NCBI GenBank assembly: GCA_910577515.1
Contig: CAJTLW010000006.1
Location: 1-64,000 of the forward strand
Source: an uncultured Vampirovibrio sp.
GTDB taxonomy: Bacteria; Cyanobacteriota; Vampirovibrionia; Gastranaerophilales; Gastranaerophilaceae
Direction of reading: 5' to 3'
Length of the DNA: 64,000 bases
The position numbers and the translations under genes were made by a program. Positions 17,685-25,726 of the stretch are shown here, piece by piece (the first letter of the stretch is position 1; each line of letters begins with the position of its first letter). Below the pieces are notes generated by a model. That model saw only the letters and a program-made list of their open reading frames with translations. It made no database searches and was not told the DNA's origin.

Positions 17685-17891
17685 CTACCAAGATGCTTTT
17701 GTAACGCCTGGCAATAAACCTCTGTGGGCAAATTCTCTCAAGTGAATTCTGCAAAGACCAAAATCTCTGTGGAAACCATGAGGACGGCCGCATATAGAGC
17801 ATCTGTTGTGAAGTCTTACTGTAGGATATTTTCCTTTAGCTGCAAGCATTTCACGTGTTGCTTCTTTGTTTATCATTGCTTTTTTAGCCAT
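17685..17891 (-). CDS. rpsN: 30S ribosomal protein S14, type Z (zinc-ribbon form)
   Basis: 68 residues, the short zinc-binding form of S14, needed in 30S head assembly. The expected ribbon is C-x2-C...C-x2-C; here it reads CSIC-x12-CRIH, so the fourth ligand is His in place of Cys. The ending GLLPGVTKASW is standard. Cyanobacteria generally carry the longer non-zinc S14, so this form separates the organism from them. Confidence 0.95.
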   Translation of the reverse strand: MAKKAMINKEATREMLAAKGKYPTVRLHNRCSICGRPHGFHRDFGLCRIHLREFAHRGLLPGVTKASW

Positions 17892-17910
17892 TATTTATAA
17901 TCTCCTTTGA

Positions 17911-18468
17911 TTAATGTTTTTTGAAAGGCATACCTAAGTGAGCAAGCAAACTTTTTGCCATTTCATCATTTGGCGCCGTTGTAATTATAGAAATGTTCAT
18001 ACCCTTAACGATATCCACTTCTTCATAATGGATTTCAGGGAATAAAGCTTGTTCTTTCAAACCAAAAGTATAATTTCCTCTGCCATCAAAGCTTTTGCCT
18101 GACACACCTCTAAAGTCGCGAATTCTTGGAAGAACAACGCAAACCAATTTTTGGAAGAAATCATACATTCTATCACCACGCAAAGTTACCATAGAACCAA
18201 CCGGCATACCTTCTCTTAATTTATAAGATGCAATTGATTTTTTAGCTTTAGTAACCAGTGCTTTTTGACCGGCAATTTTTGTTAATTGGGCAACAATTGC
18301 TTCAGCTAGTTTTGAGTTATGTGAAGCTTCGCCTACACCCATATTGATAACAATTTTATGCAATCTTGGAATTTGCATATCATTTGTTAATTTAAATTCT
18401 TCTTTTAATTGTTTTCTAACTTCGCTAACATATTTAGCTTTTAAATCAGTTGTTTTTTGAGCTGACAT
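17911..18468 (-). CDS. rplE: 50S ribosomal protein L5
   Basis: 185 residues; binds 5S rRNA and forms a bridge to the small subunit in the central protuberance. PRLHKIVINMGVG near the N-terminus, RDFRGVSGKSFDGRGNYTFG and the C-terminal end are typical. Located between rplX and rpsN in standard order. Confidence 0.98.
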   Translation of the reverse strand: MSAQKTTDLKAKYVSEVRKQLKEEFKLTNDMQIPRLHKIVINMGVGEASHNSKLAEAIVAQLTKIAGQKALVTKAKKSIASYKLREGMPVGSMVTLRGDRMYDFFQKLVCVVLPRIRDFRGVSGKSFDGRGNYTFGLKEQALFPEIHYEEVDIVKGMNISIITTAPNDEMAKSLLAHLGMPFKKH

Positions 18469-18562
18469 TTTTCTTTACCTTTCTAGCCTTTGAAACTCTT
18501 ACCCTTATGTATTTTCTGCATCTAAACGGGCCTGTCAAATTTCAATGCTCATGCTCTTTTTA

Positions 18563-18907
18563 TTATACATCTAATGATTCATTACATTTTTGACAAACAC
18601 GGATTTTCTTACCGTCTTTAACTTCATGTTTTACTCTTGTTGCTTTTTCGCAAGAAGGACAGTAAACCATAACTTTGCTTGAATTCATAAATGCTTCTTT
18701 TTTAACAAGTCCGCCTTGAATTCCAGCCATAGGATTTGCTTTTTGGGCTTTTGTTACCATATTAACGCCTTCAACAAGCACTTCGCCTTTTTTGGTATCA
18801 ACTTCTTTAACGTTGCCCACTTTGCCTTTATCACGACCGGAGGTAACAATTACTCTGTCACCAACCTTTGTATGTAATTTCTTTTCTTCTGACTTTGCCA
18901 TCTTCAT
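18563..18907 (-). CDS. rplX: 50S ribosomal protein L24
   Basis: 114 residues; assembly initiator of the 50S subunit. A KOW segment (GDRVIVTSGRDKGKVGNV) is followed by a C-terminal Cys4 zinc ribbon (CPSC...CQKC) seen in many, not all, L24 proteins. AAGGA stands 5 nt before the ATG at 18907; a second in-frame ATG at 18901 is less well placed. Confidence 0.97.
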   Translation of the reverse strand: MKMAKSEEKKLHTKVGDRVIVTSGRDKGKVGNVKEVDTKKGEVLVEGVNMVTKAQKANPMAGIQGGLVKKEAFMNSSKVMVYCPSCEKATRVKHEVKDGKKIRVCQKCNESLDV

Positions 18908-18921
18908 TTGTTCCTTTTAAA

Positions 18922-19290
18922 TTAAATAACTTCCGGCGCAAGAGAAACTATTTTCATATAGTTCTTTTCTCTTAATTCCCTTGCAACAGGACCAAATACA
19001 CGGGTTCCTTTCGGGTTGCCATCTTTGTTAATTATAACAGCAGCGTTGTCATCAAATCTGATAACTGAACCGTCATTTCTTTTGATGTCAGCTTTTGTTC
19101 TAACAACAACAGCAAGGTGTACTTCTGATTTTTTTACAGTGTTTCCGGGAGCAGCGTCTTTTACAGCAACTTTAATAACATCACCAACGCTTGCATATTT
19201 TTTATTTGAGCCTCCCATAACTCTTATGCAAAGAAGCTCTTTTGCACCGGTATTATCTGCCACTTTTAATCTGGTTTCTTGTTGTATCAT
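18922..19290 (-). CDS. rplN: 50S ribosomal protein L14
   Basis: 122 residues; part of the 50S face contacting 16S rRNA. MIQQETRLKVADNTGAKE at the start and FGPVARELREKNYMKIVSLA near the end are highly conserved L14 segments. Standard position between rpsQ and rplX. Confidence 0.98.
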   Translation of the reverse strand: MIQQETRLKVADNTGAKELLCIRVMGGSNKKYASVGDVIKVAVKDAAPGNTVKKSEVHLAVVVRTKADIKRNDGSVIRFDDNAAVIINKDGNPKGTRVFGPVARELREKNYMKIVSLAPEVI

Positions 19291-19325
19291 TTTTCTTACC
19301 TTTTTTCTTCAAGTATTTTAGCTAA

Positions 19326-19571
19326 CTATTTTGCAGCTTCAACGACTTTATCTAAAACCCATCTTACAGAGCCTGAAATAGGTCTGTTTTCAACAATAGC
19401 TACAACATCTCCTGCTTTTGAAACGCCTTCAACGTCGCTTGCTTTATATTTTTTGGTAAATGTCATTGTTTTTTTATATTTTTTGTGGGCTTTGTGTTCT
19501 GCAACAGATACTACAATGGTTTTATCCATTTTGTCGCTAACAACTGTTCCAACTTTGACTTTCTTTGGCAT
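19326..19571 (-). CDS. rpsQ: 30S ribosomal protein S17
   Basis: 81 residues; OB-fold protein binding the 5' domain of 16S rRNA. GTVVSDKMDKTIVVSV and the ENRPISGSVRWVLDKVVEAAK ending (seen as RPISGSVRWVLDKVVEAA) identify it. Standard order after rpmC. Confidence 0.97.
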   Translation of the reverse strand: MPKKVKVGTVVSDKMDKTIVVSVAEHKAHKKYKKTMTFTKKYKASDVEGVSKAGDVVAIVENRPISGSVRWVLDKVVEAAK

Positions 19572-19588
19572 TTTATTGCTTCCTTATC

Positions 19589-19795
19589 TTACACATTTAA
19601 TTCTTTTTGTCTTAAAACAGTTTTTAATTGGGCAATCTCTTTTCTTGCTTTTTTAATGCTTGCAGGATTTTCCAAAGGGGTCATTTTGTTATGTTTCATT
19701 CTTAAAGAAAATAATTCTTTTTTAGCGTTTAAAATCATTTCCTTCAATTCTTCAACTGTTTTTTCTTTAATTTCATTGAGTTTCATCTTATTCAC
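19589..19795 (-). CDS. rpmC: 50S ribosomal protein L29
   Basis: 68 residues, two-helix protein at the peptide exit tunnel where nascent-chain factors dock. LKEMILNAKKELFSLRMKHN and the KKARKEIAQLKTVLRQKE tail are typical. Its start overlaps the rplP stop by 8 nt, implying coupled translation. Confidence 0.97.
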   Translation of the reverse strand: MNKMKLNEIKEKTVEELKEMILNAKKELFSLRMKHNKMTPLENPASIKKARKEIAQLKTVLRQKELNV

Positions 19796-20201
19796 CTATT
19801 TTTTCTACAATTCTTGTCTTAACAGGAAGCTTTTGGGCTGCCAATTTAAGAGCATCAATTGCATCTTCTCTTACTGAATAATCAATTTCAAAAAGTAATC
19901 TGCCGGGCTTAACAACCGCTACCCAATATTCAGGGTTACCTTTACCTTTACCCATACGGGTTTCAGCAGGTTTTGCAGTGATAGGTTTATCCGGGAAAAT
20001 TTTAATCCAAACATTACCGCCACGTTTAATTTTTCTTGTCATACAACGACGAGCAGCTTCTATTTGTCTTGATGTAATCCAAGCCGGATCAACACTAACT
20101 AAACCGTATGAACCAAATTCCAAAGTTGTACCTCTGGTTTCAGTTCCTTTCATATTGCCCTTCATCTTCTTTCTGAATTTGGTTTTTTTAGGCATTAACA
20201 T
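19788..20201 (-). CDS. rplP: 50S ribosomal protein L16
   Basis: 137 residues; contacts the A-site tRNA and helps organise the peptidyl-transferase region. KFRKKMKGNMKGTETRGTTL, WITSRQIEAARRCMTRKIKR and WVAVVKPGRLLFEI are conserved L16 segments. AGGAG lies about 10 nt before the chosen ATG; an in-frame ATG two codons later is also possible. Confidence 0.98.
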   Translation of the reverse strand: MLMPKKTKFRKKMKGNMKGTETRGTTLEFGSYGLVSVDPAWITSRQIEAARRCMTRKIKRGGNVWIKIFPDKPITAKPAETRMGKGKGNPEYWVAVVKPGRLLFEIDYSVREDAIDALKLAAQKLPVKTRIVEKIGE

Positions 20202-20225
20202 TTTTAATTTGCTCCTATTTTATTA

Positions 20226-20975
20226 CTATGCTTCAGTGCCTGAAGCATTGTCTTCACTACGTTTTCTTCTGTTAAGACGGGGTGCGCCTTCTTTTCCTTG
20301 GCTTTGAGGCTTTTTGGTCTTAATGTTTTGATCAGCCTTTTCACCAGGCATTAAATCGCCTTTAAATACCCAAACTTTAACGCCGATTTTACCCATAACT
20401 GTATCTGCTTCAGCAAAACCATATTGTACATCGGCTCTTAAAGTTTGAAGAGGAATTCTGCCTTCTTTAGCCCATTCGCTTCTTGCAATTTCAGCACCGC
20501 CTAAACGTCCCGATACCATAACTTTAATACCTTGAACGCCTGCTCTCATTGTTCTTTGCATAGCTTGTTTCATTGCTCTTCTAAACGCAATACGTTTTTC
20601 TAGCTGAAGAGCGATATTTTCAGCTACAAGCTGGGCATCAACATCAATTCTTGCTACTTCAACAACATCAATTGAAACATTTTTATTGTTAATTAAGTTT
20701 TGAACTGCTGTTCTAAGTTCGTCAATACCTTGACCGCCTCTGCCAACAACAATACCCGGCTTTGCAGTTACAACTGTGATATTAACATTTTGTGCTTTTC
20801 TTGCAATTACAATCCTTGAAACGCCGGCTGCATAAAGTTTTTTCTTAACAAATCTTCTGATTTTAGCATCTTCAGCAATATTTGCTGCATAAGTTTTTCT
20901 TTTTGCAAACCAAGTGCTAACCCAAGGTTCTATTATTCCTATTCTAAATCCGGTTGGATGTGTCTTTTGTCCCAA
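20226..20975 (-). CDS. rpsC: 30S ribosomal protein S3
   Basis: 249 residues; mRNA-entry-channel protein with helicase role. GQKTHPTGFRIGI at the start, a KH domain (GIVVGRGGQGIDELR) and the S3 C-terminal domain (SGRLGGAEIARSEWAKEGR) are present. The basic C-terminal tail of about 35 residues is lineage-specific. Confidence 0.98.
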   Translation of the reverse strand: MGQKTHPTGFRIGIIEPWVSTWFAKRKTYAANIAEDAKIRRFVKKKLYAAGVSRIVIARKAQNVNITVVTAKPGIVVGRGGQGIDELRTAVQNLINNKNVSIDVVEVARIDVDAQLVAENIALQLEKRIAFRRAMKQAMQRTMRAGVQGIKVMVSGRLGGAEIARSEWAKEGRIPLQTLRADVQYGFAEADTVMGKIGVKVWVFKGDLMPGEKADQNIKTKKPQSQGKEGAPRLNRRKRSEDNASGTEA

Positions 20976-20986
20976 AGTTATATCTC

Positions 20987-21322
20987 CTAGTTTTTCGTTA
21001 ATTTTACTGTTAAGTGTGAGCTTCTTTTGAATCTTTTATACATTCTGCCCTGCGCTCTGGGGCGCGCTCTTTTGTAAGTTACGCTTTCATCTGCATAAAT
21101 TTCAGAAACTTTAAGCGCATTAGCATCCCCTGAGAATTTTTCAGATGCGTTTGCAATTGCAGCTGTTAAATTCTTTTCAACAACTCTTGCAGCAAAGTAA
21201 GGCATAAATTTAAGAATTTTTAACGCTTCATTCGCCATTTTGCCGCGAACTTCGTTAATTACTCTTCTAAGCTTTCTTGCAGGCATCTTTATATCTGTTT
21301 GTTTAGCTGTTGCTTGTTGCAT
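20987..21322 (-). CDS. rplV: 50S ribosomal protein L22
   Basis: 111 residues; lines the exit tunnel together with L4. MPARKLRRVINEVRGK and the C-terminal YKRARPRAQGRMYKRFKRSSHLTV (seen as two conserved blocks) are typical. Starts 36 nt after rpsS in standard order. Confidence 0.98.
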   Translation of the reverse strand: MQQATAKQTDIKMPARKLRRVINEVRGKMANEALKILKFMPYFAARVVEKNLTAAIANASEKFSGDANALKVSEIYADESVTYKRARPRAQGRMYKRFKRSSHLTVKLTKN

Positions 21323-21358
21323 TGTCCTTATTTCCTTTTAATTAGTTATTAATCAAAG

Positions 21359-21640
21359 TTATTTTCTTTTTGCCGTTTTGTCTTGTCCGGCATGTCCTCT
21401 GAATGAACGCGTATTAGCAAATTCACCAAGTTTATGCCCAACCATTTGTTCTGTTATGTATACAGGAACATGAGATTTACCGTTATGCACAGCAATTGTA
21501 TGTCCCAACATATCAGGTATAATCATAGACGCCCTGGACCATGTTTTTATAACTTTCTTTTCTTGGGTTTCGTTTAGTTTATCGATTTTTTTAATCAAAG
21601 AGTCGTGAACGTATGGACCCTTTTTTAATGAACGAGCCAT
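21359..21640 (-). CDS. rpsS: 30S ribosomal protein S19
   Basis: 93 residues; 30S head protein that forms a bridge to L5. MARSLKKGPYVHDSLIKK and KLGEFANTRSFRGHAGQDK are near-invariant. AGGAG lies 10 nt before the ATG. Confidence 0.98.
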   Translation of the reverse strand: MARSLKKGPYVHDSLIKKIDKLNETQEKKVIKTWSRASMIIPDMLGHTIAVHNGKSHVPVYITEQMVGHKLGEFANTRSFRGHAGQDKTAKRK

Positions 21641-21657
21641 CTAATTATATTCTCCTA

Positions 21658-22485
21658 TTATTTTTTTCTTCTTCTTACTATTAGCTTACTTGAAGCTTTT
21701 TTAGCATTTCTGGTCTTTTGACCCAAAGCAGGTTTACCCCATGGAGTCTTAGGATGTCCACCTGGGCCTGTTTTACCTTCACCACCACCGTGCGGGTGAT
21801 CAACAGGGTTCATTGTAACGCCACGAACAGTAGGTTTAATTCCTAAATATCTTGTTCTGCCGGCTTTACCTGTTGATAGGTTTTTGTATTCAGAATTGCC
21901 AAGAACACCGATTGTTGCCATGCATTCTTTTCTTACCATTCTCATTTCAGATGATGGAAGCTTAACAGTAACATAATCGCCGTCTTTTGCCATTAACTGC
22001 GCACCTTGACCAGCAGCTCTTACCATTTTACCGCCTCTTTTTGGTTCCATTTCAATATTATGAATCATAGTACCAAGAGGGATATTTTCTAAAGGAAGTG
22101 CATTTCCTGTTTTAATATCAACATCAGCTCCAGAAACGATAACATCACCAACATTTAAACCTTCAGGTGTTAAAATATATCTTTTTTCACCGTCAGCATA
22201 AACAACTAGAGAAATTCTAACATTTCTGTTCGGATCGTATTCAACAGTTTTCACAAAACCTACAACACCAAATTTATCTCTTTTGAAATCAATAACACGG
22301 TATTGTCTTTTGTGGCCGCCGCCTATATGTCTTGTTGTGATTCTGCCTGTATTATTTCTTCCGCCTGATTTTGTAAGCGGTCTTAATAATGATTTTTCAG
22401 GTGTATCTGTTGTAATTTCTGAAAAATCAGGTCTTGTCATGCCTCTTTGTCCCGGAGACGTCGGATTAATTTTACGGGTTGCCAT
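21658..22485 (-). CDS. rplB: 50S ribosomal protein L2
   Basis: 275 residues; universal 23S rRNA binder required for peptidyl-transferase activity. GRITTRHIGGGHKRQYR, and the C-terminal signature NPVDHPHGGGEGKTGPGGHP with the functionally important His, are intact. 4 nt separate it from rplW. Confidence 0.99.
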   Translation of the reverse strand: MATRKINPTSPGQRGMTRPDFSEITTDTPEKSLLRPLTKSGGRNNTGRITTRHIGGGHKRQYRVIDFKRDKFGVVGFVKTVEYDPNRNVRISLVVYADGEKRYILTPEGLNVGDVIVSGADVDIKTGNALPLENIPLGTMIHNIEMEPKRGGKMVRAAGQGAQLMAKDGDYVTVKLPSSEMRMVRKECMATIGVLGNSEYKNLSTGKAGRTRYLGIKPTVRGVTMNPVDHPHGGGEGKTGPGGHPKTPWGKPALGQKTRNAKKASSKLIVRRRKK

Positions 22486-22489
22486 TTAC

Positions 22490-22798
22490 CTATACTCCTG
22501 TCAATTCTTCAATAGGATCGCCTTCGATTGTAACGATGGCTTTCTTACCTGATTGTGTTCTGCCAAATTTCATTCCCAATCTTTTTTCATGAGACGGCAT
22601 ATACACTGTTCTTACTTTCTTAACTTTGCGATTTGGATAAGCAAGTTCAATTGCTTGGGCAATTTCAACTTTTGTAGCATCTTTATTAACTTCAAAAGTA
22701 TATTGGCCCATTTGAACTGTCATCATTGATTTTTCGCTTATTAAAGGTTTTTTAATTATATCGTATAATCTTTCTTTGTTGGTTTTTGTCTTAGCCAT
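22490..22798 (-). CDS. rplW: 50S ribosomal protein L23
   Basis: 102 residues; exit-site protein that docks trigger factor and SRP. IIKKPLISEKSM at the start and the central YTFEVNKDATKVEIAQAIE are typical. Its ATG overlaps the rplD stop (TAATG), so translation is coupled. Confidence 0.98.
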   Translation of the reverse strand: MAKTKTNKERLYDIIKKPLISEKSMMTVQMGQYTFEVNKDATKVEIAQAIELAYPNRKVKKVRTVYMPSHEKRLGMKFGRTQSGKKAIVTIEGDPIEELTGV

Positions 22799-23433
22799 TA
22801 TTTCGCCAACCTTTCAGTTATTTCATTGATGGCATTTTCAGTAATTACAATTGAATTTGCCTCAATTAAATCTTTAACGTTTAAATTTGATGGGTATAAA
22901 AGCTTAACAGATGCTACGTTTCTTGCTGATTTTTCAAGATTTTTGTTTTCTTCAGCTTTTAAATCTGCAATAACCAAAATCTTCCCTGAAACTTTTAAAT
23001 CAGATAAAACCTGACTAAATGCTTTTGTTTTGATTTCTGTTAATTCTGAAAAATCTTTAACAACTGTCATAGCTTCCAACTTAGCGCTTAAAGCACTTCT
23101 TAAAGCTAGTTTTCTAGCCTTTTGCGGAAGATTAGTTTCATAGCTTCTCGGTTTTGGTCCGAAAGAAACACCGCCGCCTGCAAATAAGGGGCTTCTAATA
23201 GAACCGGCTCTTGCTCTGCCTGTTCCTTTTTGTTTCCAAGGTTTTCTTCCGCCGCCTGAAACTTCAGCTCTTGTTTTTGAATTGTGAGAGCCTTGTCTTG
23301 CATTGTTTAATTGTCTTTTAAGAGCTAAGTGCATAACGTGGATATTCGGCTCAACCCCGAACACTTCATCGTTGAGGTTTAATTCACCAAGCTCACTGCC
23401 TTTTGTATTTAATAATTTAACTGTCTGTGTCAT
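22798..23433 (-). CDS. rplD: 50S ribosomal protein L4
   Basis: 211 residues from the ATG at 23433, chosen because AGAGG lies 7-8 nt upstream and MTQTVKLLNTKG begins like other L4 proteins; an in-frame ATG at 23454 would overlap rplC. L4 lines the exit tunnel and in other bacteria controls its own operon. The tunnel loop GGGRKPWKQKGTGRARAGS is conserved. Confidence 0.98.
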   Translation of the reverse strand: MTQTVKLLNTKGSELGELNLNDEVFGVEPNIHVMHLALKRQLNNARQGSHNSKTRAEVSGGGRKPWKQKGTGRARAGSIRSPLFAGGGVSFGPKPRSYETNLPQKARKLALRSALSAKLEAMTVVKDFSELTEIKTKAFSQVLSDLKVSGKILVIADLKAEENKNLEKSARNVASVKLLYPSNLNVKDLIEANSIVITENAINEITERLAK

Positions 23434-23444
23434 TTTTTGTACCT

Positions 23445-24080
23445 CTAATTCCATTTTGTTCTTGAAGGCTTAACTGTTACCAATTTTCCTTCAGGACCCG
23501 GAACTGAGCCCTTAACTAATAACAAATTTTTGTCGCTTATAATTTTCACAACACTCAATTTAGAAACAGTAACATTTTCGTTACCCATATTTCCGGCCAT
23601 TCTTTTACCTTTGTAAATACGACCAGGTGTTGTACCTGCACCTATTGAACCCGGCGCTCTGTGGTTTTTAGAACCGTGGCCCATAGGTCCTCTTGAAAAA
23701 TTATGTCTTTTAACTGTACCTTGGAAACCTTTACCGATTGATTTTCCTGATACATCTACTTTTGATATTTCAGATAAAACACCTAAATCTATTTTTTGAC
23801 CAACAGTGTAATCTGCAGGATTATCAACCCTAAATTCTTGCAGATGTCTGAAATTATCTAAATTATTTTTCTTAAAGTGACCAATTTGTGCTTTTGTTAA
23901 ATGTTTTTCCTTTGCAGGAACAACACCAACCTGAATAGCGTTATAACCGTCAGTTTCAACAGTTTTAACCTGAGTAACGGTCAAAGGGTCTACTTTAATC
24001 ACGGTAACAGGAATACACAAACCTTGTTCGTCATATACCTGTGTCATTCCGAGTTTTTCTCCAATAACACCTAATGCCAT
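23445..24080 (-). CDS. rplC: 50S ribosomal protein L3
   Basis: 211 residues; early-assembly 23S rRNA binder near the peptidyl-transferase centre. ALGVIGEKLGMTQVYDE at the start and RHNFSRGPMGHGSKNHRAPG in the long loop are diagnostic. A 200 nt gap separates it from rpsJ, longer than usual. Confidence 0.98.
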   Translation of the reverse strand: MALGVIGEKLGMTQVYDEQGLCIPVTVIKVDPLTVTQVKTVETDGYNAIQVGVVPAKEKHLTKAQIGHFKKNNLDNFRHLQEFRVDNPADYTVGQKIDLGVLSEISKVDVSGKSIGKGFQGTVKRHNFSRGPMGHGSKNHRAPGSIGAGTTPGRIYKGKRMAGNMGNENVTVSKLSVVKIISDKNLLLVKGSVPGPEGKLVTVKPSRTKWN

Positions 24081-24284
24081 TGTTGTTTTACCTTTCTGTT
24101 GTGAGAGCTATTTTTAATTTCACTCTTTAATCTTTGTACATCTTTGACTTTGTTTGTTTGAGATTTCATCTTTGGCTTTGACAATTTTAAACATCTTTAG
24201 CCCAAACTCTGTCTTTAATAGTTCACATTCAATTATTCAATTGTCAAATGTTAACTTACTTTACCCTTTTGAAAGGGAGGAAAC
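24081..24284 (-). other. Long rpsJ-rplC intergenic leader
   Basis: A 204 nt spacer inside the S10 operon, with repeated CAAAGATG-type words (three in about 60 nt on the minus strand) and a TTGACA box without a clear -10. No gene or terminator is visible. It may be a leader for L4/L3 control, but I see no L4-binding structure that I can name. Confidence 0.35.
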
Positions 24285-24602
24285 TTACAGTTTAACTTCA
24301 ATGTCAACGCCAGCAGGCAAATCCATTCTTGAAAGCTCTTCTGTAGTTTGTTGTGTCGGGTCATAAATATCTATAACCCTTTTATGTGTTCTCATCTCAA
24401 AATGTTCACGGGATTTTTTATCAACGTGCGGAGATCTTAAAACACAATAAATTCTTCTTTTTGTAGGAAGCGGAATAGGACCAGATACTGAAGCACCTGT
24501 TCTTTTTGCTGTTTCTACAATTTTTACTGCTGATGTGTCAATAAGCTTATGGTCATAAGCTTTTAAACATACTCTAATTCTGGGTCTTTTATTTGTGTCC
24601 AT
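24285..24602 (-). CDS. rpsJ: 30S ribosomal protein S10
   Basis: 105 residues from the ATG at 24602; a longer in-frame reading to 24698 adds 32 residues absent from other S10 proteins. S10 is in the 30S head and also serves in NusB/NusE antitermination. RIRVCLKAYDHKLIDTSA and GPIPLPTKRRIYCVLRSPHV are conserved. It is the first gene of the cluster. Confidence 0.97.
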   Translation of the reverse strand: MDTNKRPRIRVCLKAYDHKLIDTSAVKIVETAKRTGASVSGPIPLPTKRRIYCVLRSPHVDKKSREHFEMRTHKRVIDIYDPTQQTTEELSRMDLPAGVDIEVKL

Positions 24603-24763
24603 TTTGGTTTCCAATTTCTTTAAATTTGTTACATATAAACACCCGATACAAATATCGGTACGATTAAATTTAATATAAACAAATTTTATCGTCAACACTT
24701 AATTTTTATAACTTCAAATTTGTTACAATACTTTAAAATCCATGCCCTGCATAAACCTTCATA

Positions 24764-24769
24764 TATAAT
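24764..24769 (+). promoter_or_regulatory. -10 box of the formyltransferase gene
   Basis: A perfect TATAAT ends 6 nt before the ATG at 24776, and the intervening bases (TATTGA) hold no Shine-Dalgarno. A leaderless mRNA is predicted. Confidence 0.55.
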
Positions 24770-24775
24770 TATTGA

Positions 24776-25714
24776 ATGAATAATGCTTTAAACGGAAAAA
24801 ATCCTTCAATCCTTTTTATCGGGATGCCCGATATGGCAACAGTTTGCTTAAATGAGCTGATAGGATTAAATTTTAATATAAAAGCTGTAATCCCGCCAGG
24901 CGGCAACCTTTCAGGCTTCACTATAAAAGAAATTGCAAAAAACAGAAATATCCCTGTTTTAGAATTTGAAAAATCCCCAAATGAGCCTGCTTTTATTGAA
25001 AAAGTAAAAAATTTAAACTGCGATATAGGTGTAATTTGCTCTTTTAACCACAAATTATCAAAAGATTTTTTAAATGCAACAAAAGAGGGCTTTATTAACT
25101 GCCACCCTTCGCTTTTGCCTGATTACAGAGGTGCAAACCCTTATTTCCACATAATAAACAATGGTGAAAAATTATCAGGTATCACTCTTCATTTTGCAGA
25201 CGAAAATTTTGATACAGGTAATATTATAGCGCAGGAAACCTTCTCGCTTACTGAAAAAGAAACAATGGGAATGCTTTTTTCAAGAACAAATTTTATGATG
25301 GCAAAATTGCTTTCAAAAACTCTGATTAAATATAAAATAACAGGTGAAATTGACTCAACCCCGCAAAAAACCGGAGACTTCATTAAAGCCCCGAACATAA
25401 AAAATGATTTTTATATAAACTGGAGCGATGATATTCTCAAAACAGAGAGACTAATTAGAGCCTCAAACCCTTTTTATAACGTGCTTACTAATTTTAGAGG
25501 GGGGTATATCAGGTTTGTTGCAGGAAACTATAAGCTTGAGCAGCACAATAAACCGTTTGGCCAAATTGTGAAAATTAAAAAAAATTTAATGCAGATAGCA
25601 TCAAACGGAGGCTATTATTTCCCAAATGTTATTCAGGCGGGAAGCTGGGGGATTTATTCAATTGAAGAATTCATTGAAAAATTTACCCCAAACGTTGGCG
25701 AAATTTTAAAATAG
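24776..25714 (+). CDS. Formyltransferase family protein (Fmt-like)
   Basis: The 312-residue cytosolic protein has the formyl-tetrahydrofolate transferase fold: FIGMPDMATVCLNEL at the N-terminus, the HPSLLPDYRG active-site loop (catalytic His) and DENFDTGNII with the catalytic Asp, then a C-terminal domain like that of methionyl-tRNA formyltransferase. The loop HPSLLPDYRGANPYFHIINN is closer to sugar-nucleotide N-formyltransferases and other Fmt-like enzymes than to standard Fmt (which has HASLLPKWRGAAP). It may be the genome's Fmt or a formyltransferase for a surface sugar. It is followed at 12 nt by an endonuclease IV-like gene. Confidence 0.7.
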   Translation: MNNALNGKNPSILFIGMPDMATVCLNELIGLNFNIKAVIPPGGNLSGFTIKEIAKNRNIPVLEFEKSPNEPAFIEKVKNLNCDIGVICSFNHKLSKDFLNATKEGFINCHPSLLPDYRGANPYFHIINNGEKLSGITLHFADENFDTGNIIAQETFSLTEKETMGMLFSRTNFMMAKLLSKTLIKYKITGEIDSTPQKTGDFIKAPNIKNDFYINWSDDILKTERLIRASNPFYNVLTNFRGGYIRFVAGNYKLEQHNKPFGQIVKIKKNLMQIASNGGYYFPNVIQAGSWGIYSIEEFIEKFTPNVGEILK

Positions 25715-25726
25715 GATAAAAAATAA

